A stretch of DNA of 31,356 nt from DATAYA01 sp036272815 (GCA_036272815.1 DATAYA010000165.1:1-31356); one strand, 5' to 3'; positions 6,706 through 14,803 are shown, counted from the first letter of the stretch. Numbers and translations: made by a program. The notes: generated from the letters alone by a model not told the origin.

Positions 6706-7947
6706 GTGAAACCGATCCTGCGCCCGCCCCGGCGGCTGTCGAACGCCGCAGCCGTGTTCGGACCCGGCCTCGTCGTCATGCTGGCCGACACCGACGTCGG
6801 CAGCGTCATCACCGCCGGCCAGAGCGGGGTGCAATGGGGCTATCGGCTGCTGCTGCTGCAATTCGTGCTGATCCCGATCCTCACGCTGGTGCAGGAGCTG
6901 ACAGTGCGACTCGGCATTTTCACCGGGCGCGGGCACGGCGAGCTGATCCGCGACAGCTTCGGCCCGTTCTGGGCCCGGGTCTCGGTTGCCGGGCTCGCGG
7001 TGGCCTCCGCGGGCGCGCTGCTGACCGAGTTCTCGGGGGTTGCCGGCGTGGGCGAGCTGTACGGCGTGCCACGCGCGGCGAGCCTCGCGGTCGCGGCGGT
7101 GGCGCTCCTCGCGGTGGTGGTCACCGGGTCGTATCGGCGGGTCGAGCGGGTGGCGATCGCAGTCGGCCTGTTCGAGCTGGCGTTCATGGCGGTCGCGTGG
7201 ATGGCGCGGCCGCACGTCGGCGTCATGCTGCACCAGTCGATCAACATTCCCTGGCACGAGCAGGGATATCTCTATCTCGCGGCCGCGAACGTCGGCGCGG
7301 TCATCATGCCGTGGATGGTCTTCTACCAGCAGTCGGCGGTCGCCGACAAACGGCTGCGGCCGGAGCACTATCGCGCCGCCGTCCTCGACACCGCACTGGG
7401 CTCGGTGCTGACGCAGGCGGTGATGGCGGCGGTGCTGATCGCGACCGCTGCCACGATCGGCCTGCACAATCCGCGCGCGAGCCTCGCCTCCGTCGGCGAG
7501 ATGAGCGGGGCGCTGACGCCCTTTCTCGGCATCGGTGCCGGGCGGCTCGTGTTCGCGCTCGGCGTGCTGGGCGCGGGCATGGTGGCCGCGATCGTCTGCT
7601 CGCTGGCGCTGGCCTGGGGACTGGGCGAGGTCACCGGGTACCGCCATTCGCTCGAGCATCGACCGCTTGAGGCGCGGTGGTTCTATGGCGTCTATTCGCT
7701 CGCGGTGGTGGCCGGCTGCGTGCTGGTCGCGGTCTGGCCCGATCTCGTCTCGCTCAATGTGGGCGTGCAGGTGATGAACGCATTCCTGCTGCCGCTGGTG
7801 CTCGGCTTCCTGGTCGCGCTGGCGATCCGCGCGCTGCCGTTGCAGCACCGGTTGCGTGGCTGGTATCGCGTCGTGGTGGTGGCGGTTGCGACGGTCACAT
7901 GCGCGTTCGGCGTGTTTGGCGGTCTGCAGGGCACCGGCCTGTTCTGA
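6706..7947 (+). CDS. divergent Nramp-family divalent metal transporter
   Basis: A 413-residue polytopic inner-membrane protein with about 11 hydrophobic segments. It aligns to Nramp/MntH from GPGLVVMLADTD (residues 19-30) onward. Canonical Nramps have DPGN in helix 1 and MPHN in helix 6. Here the equivalents are DVGS (Asp30, Ser33) and MPWM (Met201, Trp203, Met204). The metal-ligand Asp and Met are kept; the Asn ligand is Ser and the His is Trp. This fits a separate Nramp clade, so the substrate (Mn, Fe, Mg or another) cannot be read off. GTG 6706 has a GGGAG site ten bases upstream. The gene is followed closely by the glutamine-synthetase-family gene and may be co-transcribed with it. Confidence 0.85.
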   Translation: MKPILRPPRRLSNAAAVFGPGLVVMLADTDVGSVITAGQSGVQWGYRLLLLQFVLIPILTLVQELTVRLGIFTGRGHGELIRDSFGPFWARVSVAGLAVASAGALLTEFSGVAGVGELYGVPRAASLAVAAVALLAVVVTGSYRRVERVAIAVGLFELAFMAVAWMARPHVGVMLHQSINIPWHEQGYLYLAAANVGAVIMPWMVFYQQSAVADKRLRPEHYRAAVLDTALGSVLTQAVMAAVLIATAATIGLHNPRASLASVGEMSGALTPFLGIGAGRLVFALGVLGAGMVAAIVCSLALAWGLGEVTGYRHSLEHRPLEARWFYGVYSLAVVAGCVLVAVWPDLVSLNVGVQVMNAFLLPLVLGFLVALAIRALPLQHRLRGWYRVVVVAVATVTCAFGVFGGLQGTGLF

Positions 7948-7976
7948 GCATGAGTTTCGCGCAGGGAGCGATGCCG

Positions 7977-9248
7977 ATGCTGCAAGAAGAGCTGATCTTC
8001 GTTGGAACCTGCGACATATCGGGGCATGTCCGCGGCAAGGCGTTTCCCGCTGCGGAGCTGCCCGCGCGCGCGCAGAAAGGTGTCGGCTGGACGCACAGCA
8101 ACCTGATGATGTCGGCGTTCGGCCCGATCTTCGACACGCCCTTCGGCACCGGCGGCGACCTGATGATCGTGCCGGACCCCGCGGCGGCGGCGCGCGTCGA
8201 TTTCGCCGACGGCACGCCGCCGGAGCACATCATGCTCGGCGATCTGCGCGAGACCGACGGCCAAGCCTGGACCTGCTGCCCGCGCGACTTCCTCCGCCGC
8301 GGCGAGGCGGCGCTCGCGGCCGCCGGGTATTCGATGATCGCGGCCTTCGAGCAGGAGTTCGTGCTGTCGGGCGCGGACGCGTTTCCGGGTGCCGCCTATT
8401 CGCTCGCCGCCCTCCGGCGGCAGGGACGGTTCGCCGAGGTGTTCGTCGCGGCGTTGCGGGCGGCGGGGTGCGAGCCGGATTCGTTCCTGGCCGAATATGG
8501 CGACCGGCAGTTCGAGGTGACGGTCAAGCCCGCCGGCCCGCTCGCCGCCGCCGACCGTGGCGTGATCGTACGCGAGATGGCGCGCGGTGCGGCATGGCGG
8601 CTCGGCCAGCGCGCCGGCTTCTCGCCGATGCCGAACCCTGGTGGCGCCGGCAATGGCGTGCATGTCCACATGAGCCTGCGCGATGCGGCGGACGCGCCGG
8701 TGATGCGGGAGGCGTCCGCGCCGTACGGCCTCGCCGCTCCGGCGCGTGCGTTCTGCGCCGGCATCCTGGCGCATTTGCCGGCGCTCACCGCGATCACCGC
8801 ACCCTCGCCCGTCTCCTATCTGCGGCTGACGCCGAACCGCTGGGCACCGACCGAGATGAGCGTCGCGGTGCAGGACCGTGGCGCGGCGCTGCGGGTCTGC
8901 CCGATCTTCGCGGCAGCCGACGAGGAGGCGAAGGCGGCGCAATGCCATGTCGAGTACCGCGTCTGTGATGCGGCATCGAGCCCCTATCTGGCACTCGGCT
9001 GCCTACTATTCGCGGGCGCGGACGGGCTGCGGCGGGAGCTCGACCTGCCGCCGCCGGGCGTGCCCGCGCCGACACTGCCGCGCTCGCTGGCCGCCGCCCT
9101 CGATGCGCTGGAGACGAGCGAGGCCGCCGCCGCGTGGCTCGGGCCGGTGCTGCGCGAAGCGATGCTGCGTCACAAGCGGGCGGAAATCGCGCATGTGGGC
9201 GAGACCGATCCGGCGAGCCTCTGCGCGCGTTACGCGGAGGTTTATTGA
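7977..9248 (+). CDS. glutamine-synthetase-family ligase
   Basis: A 423-residue member of the glutamine synthetase superfamily, shorter than the roughly 470 residues of GlnA. The N-terminal beta-grasp is reduced to LIFVGTCDISGHVRGKAF, a start typical of GlnA-like ligases that make gamma-glutamyl amides. The catalytic set is complete: Glu125/Glu127 (FEQEF), Glu180 (GDRQFE), the GNGVHVHMS loop with His229/His231, Arg283 (YLRLTPNRWAP), Arg301/Arg306 (DRGAALRV), and Glu326/Arg328 (HVEYRVCDAASSPYL). It should therefore use ATP to join a carboxylate, perhaps glutamate, to an amine; the real substrate is unknown. ATGs at 7950, 7971 and 7977 are in frame. AGGGAG at 7963-7968 is best spaced for 7977. 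It starts 29 bases after the Nramp-like gene. Confidence 0.85.
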   Translation: MLQEELIFVGTCDISGHVRGKAFPAAELPARAQKGVGWTHSNLMMSAFGPIFDTPFGTGGDLMIVPDPAAAARVDFADGTPPEHIMLGDLRETDGQAWTCCPRDFLRRGEAALAAAGYSMIAAFEQEFVLSGADAFPGAAYSLAALRRQGRFAEVFVAALRAAGCEPDSFLAEYGDRQFEVTVKPAGPLAAADRGVIVREMARGAAWRLGQRAGFSPMPNPGGAGNGVHVHMSLRDAADAPVMREASAPYGLAAPARAFCAGILAHLPALTAITAPSPVSYLRLTPNRWAPTEMSVAVQDRGAALRVCPIFAAADEEAKAAQCHVEYRVCDAASSPYLALGCLLFAGADGLRRELDLPPPGVPAPTLPRSLAAALDALETSEAAAAWLGPVLREAMLRHKRAEIAHVGETDPASLCARYAEVY

Positions 9249-9253
9249 GGAGG

Positions 9254-9278
9254 CCAGGGGCGCCCGCTCCGCCCCTGG
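9254..9278. terminator. GC-rich hairpin between convergent genes
   Basis: A perfect nine-base inverted repeat, CCAGGGGCG (9254-9262) and CGCCCCTGG (9270-9278), with a seven-base loop. It lies six bases after the ligase stop and before the end of the convergent cysteine hydrolase gene. No T-run follows on either strand, so it may be a weak or bidirectional terminator, or a REP-like element that protects 3' ends. Confidence 0.5.
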
Positions 9279-9315
9279 ACCTGGCTCGGAACAGAGTCTT
9301 GAGAATCCATTCGCT

Positions 9316-9948
9316 TCAGGAACGGGCGTCCGAAGGGCGATCCAGCATCCCGAGAAACGCCGCGCAGTCCAGCATCCGGCAATACCCGCGGAAGCACGCG
9401 AGCGCCGCCTCGTGCCGGGCGCGGGTGTCCGCCATGCAGGCATCGTGCAGGCAATGCGCATAATAGCCGCGATCGGCGGCGTCCTTCACGTTATGGTCGA
9501 TGCACTGGTCGGTGAGGAAGCCGGCGACGAACAAATCCGTCACCCCGAGGTTGCGCAGCACGTAGTCGAGCACGGTGGAGTTGAAGGCCGATGATGACGA
9601 TTTCGGCAGTATGATCTCATCCGCCGCGGGTGCGACGGCATCGCACACCCGCGCCTCCCACGATCCTGGCGGGAAGCCGAGGTTGGATAGCTTGTAGTCG
9701 AGCCCGCGGTCGCGGCCGTCGCGGGTGAGGTTCTCGATCACGGTGTAGATCACCTCGACGCCGGCATGGCGGCAGGCGGCGACCACGCGCACCAGGTTGG
9801 GCAGCACGATGTCGCGGGCGGCGGCATGGAACTCCGGGTGGCGCTCGGCCTCGGCGTCGTTGAAAGTGCCGTTCTGCACATCGACGATAAACAGCGCGCT
9901 GCGGGCCGGGACGATCGGGCGATCGCGGCCCGGATCACGCAGGCTCAT
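9316..9948 (-). CDS. isochorismatase-family cysteine hydrolase
   Basis: A 210-residue alpha/beta cysteine hydrolase. The family triad is intact: Asp23 (FIVDVQN), Lys116 (ILPKSSSS) and Cys149 (FLTDQCIDHNV). The residues before the nucleophile (GFLTDQC) fit the usual cis-peptide turn. Family members hydrolyse amides, ureido groups or vinyl ethers (nicotinamidase, N-carbamoyl amidases, biuret hydrolase, isochorismatase), and the substrate cannot be fixed from motifs alone. ATG 9948 overlaps the stop of the upstream small gene (ATGA), so translation is coupled and no Shine-Dalgarno sequence is needed. A longer open frame to 10275 is rejected, being out of frame with that gene and lacking coding character. 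It converges on a glutamine-synthetase-family gene, and both may concern amide-bond metabolism. Confidence 0.86.
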   Translation of the reverse strand: MSLRDPGRDRPIVPARSALFIVDVQNGTFNDAEAERHPEFHAAARDIVLPNLVRVVAACRHAGVEVIYTVIENLTRDGRDRGLDYKLSNLGFPPGSWEARVCDAVAPAADEIILPKSSSSAFNSTVLDYVLRNLGVTDLFVAGFLTDQCIDHNVKDAADRGYYAHCLHDACMADTRARHEAALACFRGYCRMLDCAAFLGMLDRPSDARS

Positions 9949-10226
9949 GCGCGCGGCTGCGGCGCGGGAGGGACATCCTCCGCGAGATCGCCGGCCTCGA
10001 CGCTGGCGATCGCCTGGCGCAGCACGGCGACGATGGCGGGATCGTCGAGCGTGCGGCAGAGCACCGCGATGGCGCCGCCGAGCAGGGCCGCGCCGATCGC
10101 CATCGCGCTGATGTGCTGCTCGGTCATGTGCGAGATCGCCCGGTCGACCACGCTGCCGGCATGGCTCAACTCGGCGGGCAGCGGTTCGGACGGGGCGGTG
10201 TTGCGGGCCGTCTCGTTGTTGTGCAT
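9945..10226 (-). CDS. small hypothetical protein with one hydrophobic segment
   Basis: A 93-residue protein I do not recognise. After a polar N-terminus it has a helical stretch (SVVDRAISHMTEQHISAMAI) leading into AIGAALLGGAIAVLCRTL (about residues 42-60). That segment could be one membrane helix or a buried helix. An acidic, Pro-rich tail (EDVPPAPQPRA) follows. ATG 10226 has a clear AAGGAG site seven bases upstream. Its stop overlaps the start of the cysteine hydrolase by four bases, so the two are translated as a pair and may work together. The 61 bases between it and the ABC exporter stop contain only a weak six-base hairpin (10255-10275). Confidence 0.7.
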   Translation of the reverse strand: MHNNETARNTAPSEPLPAELSHAGSVVDRAISHMTEQHISAMAIGAALLGGAIAVLCRTLDDPAIVAVLRQAIASVEAGDLAEDVPPAPQPRA

Positions 10227-10287
10227 TGGCTGCTCCTTCCTCTCCGCCCCGAAGATGGCGATGCGGCGGCGCCATGGAAGCCCGTGC

Positions 10288-12162
10288 TCACGGAATCGCG
10301 ACCGCTTCTTCCTCCTCGCTCAGCCCCGATTCTTCACTCTGTTCCGCCTGCAAGGTCCACATCGCCGCATACGTCCCGCGCCGGGCCAGCAGGGCGGCGT
10401 GGCTGCCGCGCTCGGCGACGCGGCCATCGACCAGAACAATGATCTCGTCGGCGTCCACCACGGTCGAGAGCCGGTGCGCGATCACCAGCGTGGTGCGGTC
10501 GGCGGAGAGGCGCCGCAGCGCTGCCTGGATGTCCTGCTCGGTGCGGGTGTCGAGCGCGCTGGTCGCCTCGTCCAGGATCAGGATGCGCGGGTCCTTCAGG
10601 ATGGTGCGCGCGATCGCGATGCGCTGCTTCTCGCCGCCCGACAGCTTGAGTCCGCGCTCGCCCACGCGCGTCTCGTAGCCGTCCGGCAGGCGGGTGACGA
10701 AATCGTGGATCTGCGCCAATCGCGCCGCGTGCTCGATCGCCTCCCGGCTGGCGCCGGGGCGCCCATAGGCGATGTTGTAGCGGATGCTGTCATTGAACAG
10801 CACGGTATCCTGCGGCACCACGCCGATCGCGGCGCGCAGGCTCGACTGCGCGAGGTCGCGGACATCCTGCCCGTCCACCAGCACCCGCCCGCCGGTCGTG
10901 TCGTAGAAGCGGAACAAGAGCCGACTGACGGTGGACTTGCCGGCGCCGGTGGGGCCCACGATCGCGAGCTTGCGCCCGGCCTCGACATGGAAGCTCACAC
11001 CCTTCAGCACCTCGCGTGCAGGCGTGTAGCGGAAACGCACGTCGTCGAATGCGAGCGAGCCCGGCTCGCCCGCGGTCGCGCGCGGCAGCGTGCGGGCGTC
11101 CGGCCGGTCGGTGATCTCGGCGCGCACCGAAAGGAGCCGGAACATCTGCTCCATGTCGATCAGGCTCTGCCGCATCTGCCCATAGACGAAGCCCAGGAAG
11201 TTGAGCGGCTGGTAGAGCTGCATGAGATAGGTGTTGACCAGCACGAACCGCCCGACCGTCATCCCGCCCGACGCGACGCCGCGCGCCGCCATCAGCATGA
11301 TGACGGTCAGGCCGCCCGCAATGATGAGCGCCTGTCCGGCGTTGAGCGCGTTCAGCGTCACAGCGCTGCGCACGGCGGCGCGCTCGTAGCGGGCGAGGGA
11401 GGCGTCGAAGCGCGCGGCCTCGTGCGCCTCGTTGCCGAAATACTTGACGGTCTCGTAGTTCAGCAGGCTGTCGAGCGCCTTGGTCTGCGCGTCGCTGTCG
11501 ATCTCGTTCATTGCGCGGCGGAAGCGCACGCGCCAGCCGGTGAAGCCAAGGGTGAAGCCCAAGTAGAGCGCGACCGCGCCGAACGTGACCGCGGCGAAGC
11601 GCCAGTCGAACAGGTGCCAGAGGATGCCGACCACCAGCAAAATTTCGATCGCGGTCGGCACGATGTTGAAGATCGAGAACCGCAGCACCGTCTGGATGCC
11701 GTTGATCCCGCGGTCCAGGATGCGCGACAGGCCGCCGGTCTGCCGATCGAGGTGATAGCGCAGCGACAGCTCGTGCAGGTGGACGAAGGTCTGCAGCCCG
11801 ATCCGCCGCGCCGCGCGCTGCTGCACCCACGCGAACACCGCGTCGCGCAGCTCGCCGAACCCGGCGCTGGTCACCCGCAGCAGGCCGTAGGCGATCACCA
11901 GCGCCACCGGCACGGCGAGCATCGCCCGCGGACCCTTCGGGCTCAGCGCATCGACGGCGTGGCTGTAGACCAGCGGGACGTAGACGGTCGCCACCTTGGC
12001 CAGCACCATGAAGGCCAGCGCCGCAACCACGCTCGCGCGGATGCGCCAATCGTCCTTCGGCCAGAGATAGGGGAGCAGGGACCGGAGGGTCTGCGCCAGC
12101 GGCCGTCGCGGCGGCAAGGGCGGGACGGCGGCGCCCGGCGGCGGAACGGATGGCGGCGACAT
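10288..12162 (-). CDS. Atm1/HMT1-type ABC exporter (fused permease and ATPase)
   Basis: A 624-residue half-transporter with six membrane helices followed by one nucleotide-binding domain; it should act as a homodimer in the inner membrane. The family marks of Atm1/ABCB7 are present: YHLDRQTGGLSRILDRG, FNIVPTAIEILLV and LLNYETVKYFGNE. ATPase motifs are Walker A GPTGAGKST, the Q-loop near GVVPQDTVLF, signature LSGGEKQR, Walker B ILILDEATSALD and the H-loop AHRLST. Bacterial Atm1 proteins export glutathione-based species, including metal-glutathione adducts, and help with heavy-metal tolerance; that role is family inference. ATG 12162 is preferred over a TTG at 12243 because the extra residues match nothing in the family. 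It diverges from the NUDIX gene with 80 bases between the starts, including a TTGCAA palindrome at 12191-12196. Confidence 0.9.
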   Translation of the reverse strand: MSPPSVPPPGAAVPPLPPRRPLAQTLRSLLPYLWPKDDWRIRASVVAALAFMVLAKVATVYVPLVYSHAVDALSPKGPRAMLAVPVALVIAYGLLRVTSAGFGELRDAVFAWVQQRAARRIGLQTFVHLHELSLRYHLDRQTGGLSRILDRGINGIQTVLRFSIFNIVPTAIEILLVVGILWHLFDWRFAAVTFGAVALYLGFTLGFTGWRVRFRRAMNEIDSDAQTKALDSLLNYETVKYFGNEAHEAARFDASLARYERAAVRSAVTLNALNAGQALIIAGGLTVIMLMAARGVASGGMTVGRFVLVNTYLMQLYQPLNFLGFVYGQMRQSLIDMEQMFRLLSVRAEITDRPDARTLPRATAGEPGSLAFDDVRFRYTPAREVLKGVSFHVEAGRKLAIVGPTGAGKSTVSRLLFRFYDTTGGRVLVDGQDVRDLAQSSLRAAIGVVPQDTVLFNDSIRYNIAYGRPGASREAIEHAARLAQIHDFVTRLPDGYETRVGERGLKLSGGEKQRIAIARTILKDPRILILDEATSALDTRTEQDIQAALRRLSADRTTLVIAHRLSTVVDADEIIVLVDGRVAERGSHAALLARRGTYAAMWTLQAEQSEESGLSEEEEAVAIP

Positions 12163-12230
12163 GACCCCGATGTGACACTGGAGAGCAGGATTGCAAAGCC
12201 GGCCGGCTAGGCGGGGCGCCACATGTCGGC

Positions 12231-12236
12231 TATCGC
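12231..12236 (+). promoter_or_regulatory. candidate -10 element of the NUDIX gene
   Basis: TATCGC ends six bases before ATG 12243, the same geometry as at purL and the 4233 gene. No convincing -35 box is visible at 16-18 bases upstream (TAGGCG at 12208-12213), so the call rests on position only. Confidence 0.25.
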
Positions 12237-12242
12237 GGGGCA

Positions 12243-13070
12243 ATGGATACGCTGCTCCGCCACATCGCCGCCTGTCACAACGCCGGCCTGCCCGGAGGCC
12301 GGCTGCGGCTGTTCGCGGGCGCGGCGCCGGTCGGCTGGGTGACAGAGGCGGTGGCGGCGGAGCTGGCGGCCTTCGGGGCGGCGCGCGAGGAGGAGCGCGT
12401 CACGCTTGCCGACGCGGCAGCGCTCGATCCGGCGGCCGCGGCGATCGCGGCCCGGCTCGGACACCGCCTCCGCGACGAGGCGTTCGACGTCCGCGACGAC
12501 GCGACCGGCGCCGTGCTCGGCCGGATCGACCGCGGCGCGCTGCCGCTGTTCGGCATCCGCGCCGAGGGCGTGCATCTCAACGGACTGGTCCGCCGCCCCG
12601 ACGGCCCACATCTCTGGGTGGCGCGGCGCGCGGCGCACAAGGCGCTCGATCCCAGCAAGCTCGACCATCTGGTTGCCGGCGGCGTCCCGGCCGGGCTGAC
12701 GCCCATCGAGACGCTGGAGAAGGAGGGCGCCGAGGAAGCCGGCCTGCCCGCGTCCCTCGCCCGCGCCGCACGCCCGGTCGCCACGATCAGCTATGCCATG
12801 CAGCGCAGCGAGGGCCTGCGCCGCGACCGGCTGCACTGCTTCGATCTCGACCTGCCGGACGATTTTACCCCCGCGCCGCACGACGACGAGGTGGAGAGCT
12901 TTTTCCTCGCCCCGCTGCCGGAGGTGCTGCGGCGCGCGCGCGAGACCGACGATTTCAAATTCAACGTGAACCTGGTGCTGATCGACCTGTTCCTGCGCGA
13001 GGGTCTCGTCGATCCTGCATCGCCGGACGGTCGGGCGCTGCGGGCGGCGCTGGATCAGCCGGGCGGCTGA
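12243..13070 (+). CDS. DUF4743 / NUDIX hydrolase family protein (Tnr3-like)
   Basis: A 275-residue protein with an N-terminal DUF4743-like region (about residues 1-110) and a NUDIX domain. The match is through FGIRAEGVHLNGLV, then LWVARRAAHKALDPSKLDHLVAGGVPAG and the Nudix helix KEGAEEAGLP. The box departs from consensus: REUxEE is KEGAEE, and the upstream conserved Glu is not in the standard position. This is usual for the family related to the NUDIX part of yeast Tnr3 and YJR142W, which has been linked to removing damaged forms of thiamine diphosphate. A thiamine-repair role here is inference. ATG 12243 has only a GGGG stretch before it. It is followed after nine bases by the LysR gene. Confidence 0.8.
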   Translation: MDTLLRHIAACHNAGLPGGRLRLFAGAAPVGWVTEAVAAELAAFGAAREEERVTLADAAALDPAAAAIAARLGHRLRDEAFDVRDDATGAVLGRIDRGALPLFGIRAEGVHLNGLVRRPDGPHLWVARRAAHKALDPSKLDHLVAGGVPAGLTPIETLEKEGAEEAGLPASLARAARPVATISYAMQRSEGLRRDRLHCFDLDLPDDFTPAPHDDEVESFFLAPLPEVLRRARETDDFKFNVNLVLIDLFLREGLVDPASPDGRALRAALDQPGG

Positions 13071-13079
13071 GGGCGCGGG

Positions 13080-14027
13080 ATGGACATGCTCGCCGCCTTC
13101 CGCGTGTTCGCGCGGGTCGCCGAGTGCGGCTCGTTCTCGGCCGTCGCACGCGAGATCGGTGCCACGCAGCCGGCGGTCTCGCGGCAGGTCGCGGCGCTGG
13201 AGGACCATCTCGACACGCGGCTCATCCAGCGCACCACCCGCAGCCTGACGCTGACCCAGGACGGGCAGGACCTGCTCGCACATATCCGTGGCGTGCTGGA
13301 GCGGGTTGACGAATCGCTCGAAGCCGTCGGGCGCAACCGCGGCGCCGTCTCCGGGTTGGTGCGGATCGGCAGCACCCAGACCTTCGGCCGGCGCTATCTG
13401 ATGCCGCACATGCCGGCGCTGCTCGAGCATTATCCGGGCCTCAGCGTCAACCTGACGCTGAACGACGAGCGGCAGGACCTGATCGCCGCCGGCCTCGATC
13501 TCGTGGTGCGGATCGGCACGATCGCCGACAGCTCGCTGGTGGCGCGGCGGATCGGCTCGGTCGCAACGCTGATCGTGGCCAGCGAGGACTATCTCGCGCG
13601 GCGCGGCGAACCGCGGCACCCGGCCGAGCTGGCACATCACGAATGCATCATCTACGATCGTTTCAGCGATGCGCATGAATGGCATCTCGCGGGGCCGGAC
13701 GGTCCGATCGCGGTCATCGTGCAGGGGCGGTTTTCGACCAACAGCATGGAGGCGGTGCGCGAGGCGGTGCTGCGCGGCATGGGGATCGGCATCTTCCCCG
13801 CCTACATGGGGCCGGACACGGTGGGCTCGGTCGGCGGGCGCGCAGCAAGCCTGCGGACGATCCTGCAACCCTGGCAGACGAAGCGGACGCCGCTGCACGC
13901 TGTCTATCCGTCCCGCCGGCATCTGGCGCCGCGGACCCGGGCGGTGATCGACTTCCTGATCGCCGCCTACCGTCACGACCCGATCGTGGCCGACCCCGAA
14001 CTGGCAATTCCGGTTGCAAACGGGTGA
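13080..14027 (+). CDS. LysR-family transcriptional regulator
   Basis: A 315-residue LysR-type regulator. The N-terminal winged helix-turn-helix is clear (MDMLAAFRVFARVAECGSFS, then AVAREIGATQPAVSRQVAAL, ending TRSLTLTQDGQ, about residues 1-65). A linker helix and the periplasmic-binding-like effector domain follow (GLVRIGSTQTFGRRYLMP, LDLVVRIG, GRFSTNSMEAVREAVLRGMGIG). It resembles the large group of LysR proteins whose targets cannot be told from sequence. ATG 13080 has a GAGGG site, nine bases after the NUDIX stop, so it is probably in the same unit. Neither neighbour is transcribed divergently from it, so there is no classic LysR target next door. Confidence 0.9.
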   Translation: MDMLAAFRVFARVAECGSFSAVAREIGATQPAVSRQVAALEDHLDTRLIQRTTRSLTLTQDGQDLLAHIRGVLERVDESLEAVGRNRGAVSGLVRIGSTQTFGRRYLMPHMPALLEHYPGLSVNLTLNDERQDLIAAGLDLVVRIGTIADSSLVARRIGSVATLIVASEDYLARRGEPRHPAELAHHECIIYDRFSDAHEWHLAGPDGPIAVIVQGRFSTNSMEAVREAVLRGMGIGIFPAYMGPDTVGSVGGRAASLRTILQPWQTKRTPLHAVYPSRRHLAPRTRAVIDFLIAAYRHDPIVADPELAIPVANG

Positions 14028-14051
14028 CGCGGCGGCACCGGTGGTTATAGA
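14024..14051 (+). promoter_or_regulatory. candidate promoter of the DsbA-family gene
   Basis: GTGACG (14024-14029), a 16-base spacer and TATAGA (14046-14051) end eight bases before GTG 14060. The -35 hexamer overlaps the lysR stop codon. The predicted transcript would begin within a few bases of the start codon. Confidence 0.4.
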
Positions 14052-14059
14052 GTGGGCGC

Positions 14060-14734
14060 GTGAACATCCTGGCTCCGCCCAAGGCCCGCCTCTCGGTCGA
14101 GGTGGTCCACGATCTGGTCTGTCCCTGGTGCTACCTGGGCGTCCGCCGTCTGTTGCGTACGCTGCGGCGTCGGCCGGACCTGATGGTCGATCTGGTGTGG
14201 CGGCCGTTCCTGCTCAATCCGGACATGCCGCGCGGCGGGATGTCGCGCGCCGACTACGTGATCCGCAAATTCGGCGGTGAGGAGCGGGCGCGGCGGCTCT
14301 ATGGCTCGATCGCCGAACTCGGCCGCGGCGAGGGCGTCAGATTCCGCTTCGACCGCATCCGCCGCACACCGTCCAGCGTGGATGCGCATCGGCTGGTGCG
14401 CTGGGCGGCGGGCTTTGGCCGCGCGGTGGGCACGGTGGAGGCGCTGTTCGCGGCGCATTTCACCGAGGGGCAGGATATCGGTGATATCCGTGTGCTGGCC
14501 GCGATCGCCGGGTCGTGCGGGCTCGATCCGGCGGCGGCGCGGCTGTTCCTGCTCGGCGCGGACGAGGTGGAGGCGGTTCACGCGGAGAACCTTCGCGCGC
14601 ATCGGCTTGGGATCAACGGCGTCCCGTGCTTCGTCGTCTCCGGCCGGCACGCCATCGCCGGCGCGCAGGAGCCGGAGGTGATCGAACGGCTGCTCGACGT
14701 CGCCGCGGTGGAGGCGTCCGAGGGCGTCGCCTGA
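14060..14734 (+). CDS. DsbA-family oxidoreductase (FrnE-like)
   Basis: A 224-residue thioredoxin-fold protein of the DsbA/2-hydroxychromene-2-carboxylate isomerase group. The redox motif CPWC is at residues 21-24, in VVHDLVCPWCYLGVRRL. The inserted helical domain follows, then the cis-Pro loop INGVPCFVVSG, and the C-terminal AGAQEPEVIERLL is typical of FrnE-like proteins. There is no signal peptide, so it is cytoplasmic, where such proteins are thought to act in disulfide exchange or glutathione-linked chemistry; the substrate is unknown. An extra Cys sits right after the cis-Pro. The start is GTG 14060, 32 bases after lysR, with no Shine-Dalgarno sequence but a promoter-like sequence just upstream. 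Confidence 0.87.
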   Translation: MNILAPPKARLSVEVVHDLVCPWCYLGVRRLLRTLRRRPDLMVDLVWRPFLLNPDMPRGGMSRADYVIRKFGGEERARRLYGSIAELGRGEGVRFRFDRIRRTPSSVDAHRLVRWAAGFGRAVGTVEALFAAHFTEGQDIGDIRVLAAIAGSCGLDPAAARLFLLGADEVEAVHAENLRAHRLGINGVPCFVVSGRHAIAGAQEPEVIERLLDVAAVEASEGVA

Positions 14735-14803
14735 ACCCGATGTCGGTTGAACCCCAAGCCCGGCCGGCCTAACGAGCGGACGGCAATGCGCGAGGGGAAG
14801 GCG

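Noticed and set aside
12173..12196. Possible sigma-54 site before the NUDIX gene
   Set aside because: The distance between GG and GC is one base longer than the strict -24/-12 spacing.
9766..12210. Very long plus-strand open frame opposite the ABC exporter
   Set aside because: It spans three clear minus-strand genes, is rich in His, Arg and Gln, and matches no fold.
12163..12243. N-terminal extension of the Atm1-like exporter from a TTG
   Set aside because: The extra residues look non-coding, overlap the divergent promoter region, and ATG 12162 gives the normal family length.
14025..14027. lysR stop codon overlapping a -35 box as evidence of special regulation
   Set aside because: With gaps this short such overlap is expected by chance; kept only as part of the candidate promoter.
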